DNA from: Polyangium sp. 6x1
Lineage (GTDB): Bacteria > Myxococcota_A > Polyangia > Polyangiales > Polyangiaceae
Direction of reading: 5' to 3'
DNA: 64,000 bases
Assembly (NCBI RefSeq): GCF_029946515.1
Contig: NZ_JARZHH010000013.1
Coordinates: forward strand, 1-64,000
Below the pieces are notes generated by a model. The model saw nothing but the letters and a program-made list of their open reading frames with translations. It was not told the origin of the DNA and made no database searches. The translations under genes were made by a program, and so were the position numbers. This document shows positions 57,757 through 64,000 of this stretch, piece by piece; the first letter of the stretch is position 1, and every line of letters begins with the position of its first letter.

Positions 57757-60297
57757 ATGCGGGTCATGCGGCTCCGCACTGCGCTCCCCGCCCTCGCCAC
57801 CCTCGCCACAGGCACGCTCGTCCTCGCGACGAGCGAGGCCGCGCCCGAAGCGAGCACCTCCAAGGACGCGATCGTCGCCCCGGCCGTGGCCGGTCAGCAA
57901 GCGCTCGCCGTGCGCGCGTCGAAGGCGGGCATCGTCGCGCGTGTCTGCGCGAAAGAGGCAGGCTGCGACGCGGCGTCGGGCGCGACGATCGAGCTGCCCG
58001 CAGGCGCGCTCGATCTCGTCGCGAAGGGCGCGAAGGTCGACACGAGGACGCTCGCGGGTGGGCGTCAGGTCGTGCGTGTCGTCGCCGGAGGCGGCGCCGG
58101 CGGGGCGAGCTTCGTGGCGCTCCTCGCCGCGCCGCTCGCGGGCAAAGGTGACGCGCCGATCACGCTCTGGACCGGCTTCACGGGCCTCGCGAAGGGCGAG
58201 CACGGCGAGGAGCGCGCGACCGTGCTGGTCGAGGAACCGCAGGAGAAAGGCGTCCGGATCGTGGTGGGCGAGCAGCGCGACGACGTCACGGTGTGCGGCA
58301 GGCCCGCGCTCGTCTCGGCGCGCGAGGTCGATCCGCAGACGATGACGCTGAAGCGCGGAGCGAGCGTGCAGAGCCTCTCCGTCAAGGAGCGGGCCGAGGC
58401 GACGAAGCTCGCAGCGACCGCCGCCTCCGGGGACAAACCGCGACCGCTCGTGCCGCTGCTCGTGGCGCGCACGGCGTCGAGCGCGGTGGGAAAGGCGTTC
58501 GCGACGCTCACGGACGGCGATCCGGAGACGACGTGGTCCGAGGCCAAGACGGGCCCGGGGCGCGGGGAATTCGTGACGTTCTCGTCGGCGAGCGAGGTGC
58601 CGATCACGTCGCTCGACATCGTCGTGCGCCCGCCCAAGGCCGAGGTGCCCGGGGGCGCCGCGCCGAAGACGATCTACCTCGCCACGCCGGACAAACTTTA
58701 CGAGGTGAGCTTCCCGGAGGACGCGTTCAAGAAGGCGGGCGCGCGGTACGAGGTGAAGTTGCCCGCGCCGATCGTGGCCACGTGCCTGTCGCTCGTGCTC
58801 GACGCGGCGTACGCGCCGGAGAGCGCGGCGGATGCGCGCGTGACGATCGCCGAGATCACGGCGCGGACGGCGTTCGACGAGAGCTCGCCCGAGGCCCTCG
58901 TGGGCGCGCTCGCGGGCGGGAGCGAGCGATCGAAGGGCGCGGCGGCGCTGCTCGCGCGAGGCGGCAGCGCCGCGGTGAAGGCGACGATCCAGGGCTACGA
59001 CAAGCTCGACGACGCGGGCAAGCAGCTCGCCGAGGGCGTGATCGACGCGGCCCCGTGCGCCGACCAGGCGCCGTTCTGGACACGCGTGATGCAAGCCGAG
59101 CTCGCAAAGAAGGGGCCGAAGCGCGCCCCCGAGGAGCCGGCGCTCGCGCACGCGCGTGATCGCCTGCGCCGCTGCGGGCGCGCGTCGGCGGCCTCGCTCG
59201 TCGAGCTCGTGGTGAAGGGGGAAGGCAAGGTCCGGATCGAGGCCGCATCGGAGCTCTCGCTCATCGCGCCCGCCGAGGCGGTGCCCGTCCTCGTCGATGC
59301 GCTCGCGACGCCGGACGACGCGCTCCGCCGCGAGATCCGAGGCTCGCTCGCGCACGCGGCCAAGAGTGAGCGGGCGCTCGCGGCGCTCGGCGTCGAGCTC
59401 GAAAAGGAGCGGTTCGCGGCGCGCAGCGAGGTCGTGCGGATCGATCTGCTCCGGGCTCTCGGGGCGCGGATTGGCCTCGTCCCGGGTGCGCGGGAAGCGT
59501 TCGCTTCGCTCGCGACGGAGGGCGCGTCGTTCCGCACGCGCTACCTCTTGCTCGGCCCCGCGGCCGATCTCGCGCGCGCCGGGGACAGGGGCGCCGAGGC
59601 GTTCCTCGTGGCGGCGCTGCGCAAGGATCCCGATCGGCACGTGCGGCTGCGCGCCGCCGAGGTCGCGTACCGCGCGCCGCAGATCCTGCCCTTGCTCCTC
59701 GAAGCCTCCGAGGATCCGGAGGTGCGCGTGCGTGACGCCGCGGTCCTCTCGCTCGGCGCGCGCGGGCGATCGGACGAGGCCCCGTCCCCGGCGCTCGTGA
59801 CCGCGCTCGGCAAGCGCCTTGCGCAGGATCCGTTCACGTTCGTACGGACGAACGCGGCGCGCAGCCTCGGCGAGATGCCGAGCACGAAGGCCGGGGACGC
59901 GGCGCTCGCGGCGGCGCTCGGCGACGCCTCGCCGGAGGTGCGCGGCCGCGCGCTCGATGGCCTGGGCGGGCACCAGGCGACGGCCTACCTCGGGCCGATC
60001 CGCGAGCTCGCCACGAATGACGAGGAGTTTTCCGAGGTGCGCGCGCGGGCGATCCTGGCGCTCGCGGCGATGTGTGATCGCTCCCAGGTGGACGCGTGGA
60101 CGAAGCTCGCGCGAAGGACGCCGTTCGCCACGAGCGAAAGGGAGCGCACGCTCGGTGCGGCGGCGATCGCGGCGCTCGGGGACATAAAACCGCAGGATCT
60201 CCGCGCCCGGCTCGCGCCGCTGCTCGATCCGAAGGTCACGCGCAACGTGCGCGACCTCGCGCGGGCGGCCCTCGAAGCGACGTCCAAGTGCAAGTGA
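57757..60297 (+). CDS. Exported HEAT-repeat protein with discoidin-like domain
   Basis: 846 residues, ATG 57757 (57766 is also possible, with AAGGA upstream), signal peptide to about residue 30. Residues of about 220-370 look like an F5/8 or NADase-type glycan-binding (discoidin) fold: FATLTDGDPETTWSEAKTGP, EFVTFSSASEVPITSLDIVV, TIYLATPDKLYEVSF. From about 420 to the end are HEAT repeats (AVPVLVDALATPDDALRREI, HVRLRAAEVAYRAPQILPLL, VRVRDAAVLSLGARG, PEVRGRALDGLGGH). This suggests a large periplasmic or surface scaffold. Function is unknown. Confidence 0.8.
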   Translation: MRVMRLRTALPALATLATGTLVLATSEAAPEASTSKDAIVAPAVAGQQALAVRASKAGIVARVCAKEAGCDAASGATIELPAGALDLVAKGAKVDTRTLAGGRQVVRVVAGGGAGGASFVALLAAPLAGKGDAPITLWTGFTGLAKGEHGEERATVLVEEPQEKGVRIVVGEQRDDVTVCGRPALVSAREVDPQTMTLKRGASVQSLSVKERAEATKLAATAASGDKPRPLVPLLVARTASSAVGKAFATLTDGDPETTWSEAKTGPGRGEFVTFSSASEVPITSLDIVVRPPKAEVPGGAAPKTIYLATPDKLYEVSFPEDAFKKAGARYEVKLPAPIVATCLSLVLDAAYAPESAADARVTIAEITARTAFDESSPEALVGALAGGSERSKGAAALLARGGSAAVKATIQGYDKLDDAGKQLAEGVIDAAPCADQAPFWTRVMQAELAKKGPKRAPEEPALAHARDRLRRCGRASAASLVELVVKGEGKVRIEAASELSLIAPAEAVPVLVDALATPDDALRREIRGSLAHAAKSERALAALGVELEKERFAARSEVVRIDLLRALGARIGLVPGAREAFASLATEGASFRTRYLLLGPAADLARAGDRGAEAFLVAALRKDPDRHVRLRAAEVAYRAPQILPLLLEASEDPEVRVRDAAVLSLGARGRSDEAPSPALVTALGKRLAQDPFTFVRTNAARSLGEMPSTKAGDAALAAALGDASPEVRGRALDGLGGHQATAYLGPIRELATNDEEFSEVRARAILALAAMCDRSQVDAWTKLARRTPFATSERERTLGAAAIAALGDIKPQDLRARLAPLLDPKVTRNVRDLARAALEATSKCK

Positions 60298-60426
60298 TCG
60301 CTTCTTTTTCAGGCATCCTAAGCCCGGGACGGAGGCCCCGCCGCGCGGCGCGCACCGCGCGGTAGCGGTGGCCCTGCGATCCGTGTAATTTCAGGGGAGG
60401 CAGGGATCGGAGGAACCAAGGCCCAA

Positions 60427-61959
<1,533 letters not shown>

Positions 61960-62055
61960 GGCGCGCCTGCCGTTTCTTCGGCTTCCCCTGGGAGCTGGGG
62001 TATAGGGTACGCTGAAGTGCGAACGATGCTGCTCCCTCGGGAGCGGTCTTCTCGG

Positions 62056-63126
62056 ATGGAACACTCTCGCATGCGGGGCCCACTGCCTGGTCGGACATCG
62101 CCACGCGCGTCACGAGCGCGCGGTGCCGCTCTGCGCGGGGGATCGGCCTTCGCCCTCGGCCTCGGGCTCGTGCTCTCGTCGCCCGTCGCGCGGGCGAACG
62201 ATCCGGCCGCCGCGGACGCGCTGTTCCAGGCCGCGAAGAAGCTCATGACCGAGAAGAACTTCGGCGAGGCGTGCCCGAAGTTCGACGCGAGCTACAAGCT
62301 CGATCCGACGCTCGGCACGCTGCTCAACCTCGCTGATTGTTACGAGAAGCTCGGACGCACCGCGACGGCGTGGTCGACGTGGGGCGAGGCCATGGAGAAG
62401 GCGCTGCGCGACGGGGACAAACGCGCTGACTTCGCCCGGAGCCGCCGCGACGCGCTCTTCCCGAAGCTGCCGAAGGTCGTCATCAACGTGCAGAACGAAG
62501 TCCCGGGCGTCGACATCCTCTGGGACCAGGTGAAGCTCGCGCCCGCGGTCTTCGGCGTGGAGCTGCCCGCGGATCCGGCCGAGCACGATCTGCTCGTCCT
62601 GCGTGACGACGGCATGAAGCTCAAAGAAGAGCGCGTCCGCATCACGCAGGAAGGCGCGCGCACCGAGATCTCGCTCGACATCGAGGCGCTCGACAAGGCG
62701 AAGCCTCGCGAGGTGAAGCACGTCGAGCCTCCGCCTCCGCCTCCGCCGACGACGAGCAAGCAGCGCGTCGCGGGGCTCGTGGTCGGCGGCTTCGGCGTCG
62801 CGGCGCTCATCGCCGCGGGCGCGCTCGAGGGCGTGGCGCTCGCCAAGCGTGGCGCCGCGAGCGATCGGTCGTCCTGCGTGAACAAGTTCTGCACGCCCGA
62901 CGGGCTCGCCGCGATCTCCTCGGCGCAGACCTTCGCCGAGGCCGGGCAGTGGATCGGCCTTGGCGGCATCGTCGCCGCGGCCGTCGGCGTGACGCTCCTC
63001 ATCACGGCGCCCCCGGCGGCTCCGTCGCCGCGCCCCGCGACGGGCGTCGTCGTCCCGCGCCCGATGTGGGTGGCCCCGTGGGCCGGGCCGAACGGCGGCG
63101 GCCTCGTCGTGGGGGGCGCACTTTGA
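62056..63126 (+). CDS. Exported TPR-like protein with membrane helices
   Basis: About 356 residues from ATG 62056 (62071 is also possible). A signal-like stretch (GGSAFALGLGLVLSSPVARA) is followed by TPR units (AADALFQAAKKLMTEKNFGE, LGTLLNLADCYEKLGRTATA). A beta-rich middle (VVINVQNEVPGVDILWDQVK; LLVLRDDGMKLKEERVRITQ) resembles a PEGA-like domain, then come a Pro run, two hydrophobic helices (VAGLVVGGFGVAALIAAGAL; IGLGGIVAAAVGVTLLITAP) and a Gly-rich end. This design is frequent in Polyangiales beside Ser/Thr kinases. The stop overlaps the next start (TTGA). Confidence 0.8.
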   Translation: MEHSRMRGPLPGRTSPRASRARGAALRGGSAFALGLGLVLSSPVARANDPAAADALFQAAKKLMTEKNFGEACPKFDASYKLDPTLGTLLNLADCYEKLGRTATAWSTWGEAMEKALRDGDKRADFARSRRDALFPKLPKVVINVQNEVPGVDILWDQVKLAPAVFGVELPADPAEHDLLVLRDDGMKLKEERVRITQEGARTEISLDIEALDKAKPREVKHVEPPPPPPPTTSKQRVAGLVVGGFGVAALIAAGALEGVALAKRGAASDRSSCVNKFCTPDGLAAISSAQTFAEAGQWIGLGGIVAAAVGVTLLITAPPAAPSPRPATGVVVPRPMWVAPWAGPNGGGLVVGGAL

Positions 63127-63725
63127 AGCGGCCCCTCGCCGCCAGGATCAGCGCAATCCTCGTCGCGTTTTGCATCGCTGGCGGGTGCGCGACCGTGCTC
63201 GACCTCGAAGGCTATCAGGACGCTGCGGGCGCGCTCTGCACGTGCCCCGGCTTCGAGCTCGTCGCGTCGTGCGCGACGCACGCGCAGGCGCGCATCACGG
63301 CCGGATCGGATGCGGAGCGCACGGCGTTCCTCGACACGTTCGAGAAGAAGCAGTGCGGCACGATCTGCGAGCACGCGGCCGAGTGTTACGCCGCGATCCC
63401 CGGCTGCAAAGGCGAGAAGCCCGGGTGCGAGTGCTGCCCGTGGAACGACTCGGTGCTCATGTGCTCGACCTCGGACACGTGCCAGACGTGCCGTACGTGC
63501 CTTCAGGTCGCGACCGAGCCGGGCGACGGTACGTTCGAATGCGCGCTCGGCCGGGGGCGGCTCAAGGAGCTGCGGGACTGCGCGTGCTCGGTGTGCACCG
63601 ACGACTGCACCGGGTTCTGCCAGAACATCGAGCTGCTCACGACCGATCCGCAGGACACGTGCCACAGCTGTCTCGAGCAGAACTGCAAGGCGCCGCTCGA
63701 CGCGTGCTTCGGTGACAAACCTTAG
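63123..63725 (+). CDS. Cys-rich lipoprotein
   Basis: 200 residues from TTG 63123, overlapping the previous stop, with a GGGGGG ribosome site. The signal MKRPLAARISAILVAFCIAG ends at GC. The mature part begins ATVLDLEGYQDAAGALCTCP and holds more than 20 Cys residues (CEHAAECYAAIPGCKGEKPG, CECCPWNDSVLMCSTSDTCQ, CRTCLQVA, CACSVCTDDCTGFCQ, CHSCLEQNCKAPLDACFG), a disulfide-dense surface protein. The VLDL[ED]GY start is repeated in the next gene, so the two are paralogues. Confidence 0.8.
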   Translation: MKRPLAARISAILVAFCIAGGCATVLDLEGYQDAAGALCTCPGFELVASCATHAQARITAGSDAERTAFLDTFEKKQCGTICEHAAECYAAIPGCKGEKPGCECCPWNDSVLMCSTSDTCQTCRTCLQVATEPGDGTFECALGRGRLKELRDCACSVCTDDCTGFCQNIELLTTDPQDTCHSCLEQNCKAPLDACFGDKP

Positions 63726-63785
63726 GGGGACTCGAACGTGCATGCCGGAGCGCCGCGTCCCGAACCTTCGCCGTCTCGAAGCGCC

Positions 63786-64000
63786 ATGAGCCGTCCCCGC
63801 CGCGTGCTCGGCGCGCTCCTCGCTTCGCTCTTCTCGTTCGGTGCCGCGAGTTGTCTCGGCGTCCTCGACCTCGACGGCTACGCCTCCGCGCCCGAGGCGC
63901 TCTGCGATCTGCTCGAGCGTTGCTACGGCGAAGCGGGCTTCGCCAAGTGCGAGGGCCACGTGAGCTCGCAGCTCGCGGTGGCGAGCGCCGAGGGCAAGGA
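63786..64000 (+). CDS. Cys-rich lipoprotein paralogue, N-terminal part (runs off right edge)
   Basis: ATG 63786 gives MSRPRRVLGALLASLFSFGA then ASCLGVLDLDGYASAPEALC; the lipobox is GAASC. 71 residues are in the window. It shares the VLDLxGY(x)4-6ALC opening with the gene at 63123 and continues with Cys spaced as in that protein (CDLLERCYGEAGFAKCEGH). It starts 60 bp after that gene and is probably cotranscribed. Confidence 0.75.
   Translation, partial: MSRPRRVLGALLASLFSFGAASCLGVLDLDGYASAPEALCDLLERCYGEAGFAKCEGHVSSQLAVASAEGK

Overview
The window is about 70% G+C, with strong G/C preference at third codon positions, frequent GTG/TTG starts and very long open shadow frames. It is rich in lipoproteins, eukaryotic-type Ser/Thr kinases and GAF histidine kinases. 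Together these point to a myxobacterium, most likely of the Polyangiales (Sorangium/Polyangium relatives). This is inferred from gene content and composition, because there is no rRNA in the window. No tRNA, rRNA, CRISPR array or intact insertion sequence was seen.

Layout. 1-8.9 kb: the end of a Gly-rich repeat lipoprotein, an enolase-superfamily enzyme, an S41 peptidase homologue lacking its serine, pdxH, a phosphoribosyltransferase, then an exported barrel-like protein (5244-6320) whose reading frame crosses two in-frame TGA codons directly after the signal peptide. The TGAs are spaced like a CxxC motif and a bacterial-SECIS-like hairpin follows, so it is a candidate two-selenocysteine (UxxU) protein. 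Behind it are a small lipoprotein and a di-haem cytochrome c. 8.9-13.7 kb: a histidine kinase and a membrane Ser/Thr kinase in one operon, preceded by a lipoprotein gene. 13.8-18.4 kb: glcD-like oxidase, ruvC, lolA, a lipoprotein and a PrsW-type protease. 18.4-25.9 kb: a PhoB-like regulator and a complete TonB-ExbB-ExbD-ExbD-receptor-lipoprotein system. Three promoter regions here carry TTCACG/GTCACG half-sites at 11-bp spacing, suggesting one regulon. 26-30 kb: a P-type ATPase with two small membrane helpers.

30-37.4 kb: a lipoprotein, then dprA-topA-trmFO (a gene order also found in Firmicutes), a repeat-bearing spacer, an Hsp20 gene and an unknown gene. 37.5-41.7 kb (minus strand): a TPR protein fused to a Lon-type protease domain without an ATPase, a stand-alone receiver domain, a 21-bp minisatellite and a dus gene. 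41.8-48.1 kb: a lipoprotein, a DUF2330 protein, a prohibitin-like SPFH protein, a SurA-like chaperone and NADP isocitrate dehydrogenase. 48.1-48.4 kb: a decayed nucleotidyltransferase (toxin-antitoxin-like) remnant. 48.5-56.6 kb: an FAD monooxygenase, a DegT aminotransferase, malate dehydrogenase, purC, a cluster of five hairpins, an MFS transporter, a ROK sugar kinase and a DHH-type phosphoesterase. 56.7-64 kb: exported SH3-like and HEAT-repeat proteins, a second Ser/Thr kinase, a TPR protein and two related Cys-rich lipoproteins, the last cut by the window edge.

The genes are mostly housekeeping and envelope functions with signalling modules between them. The observations most worth following are the UxxU candidate, the 11-bp phased regulatory sites around the TonB system, and the TPR-Lon fusion.
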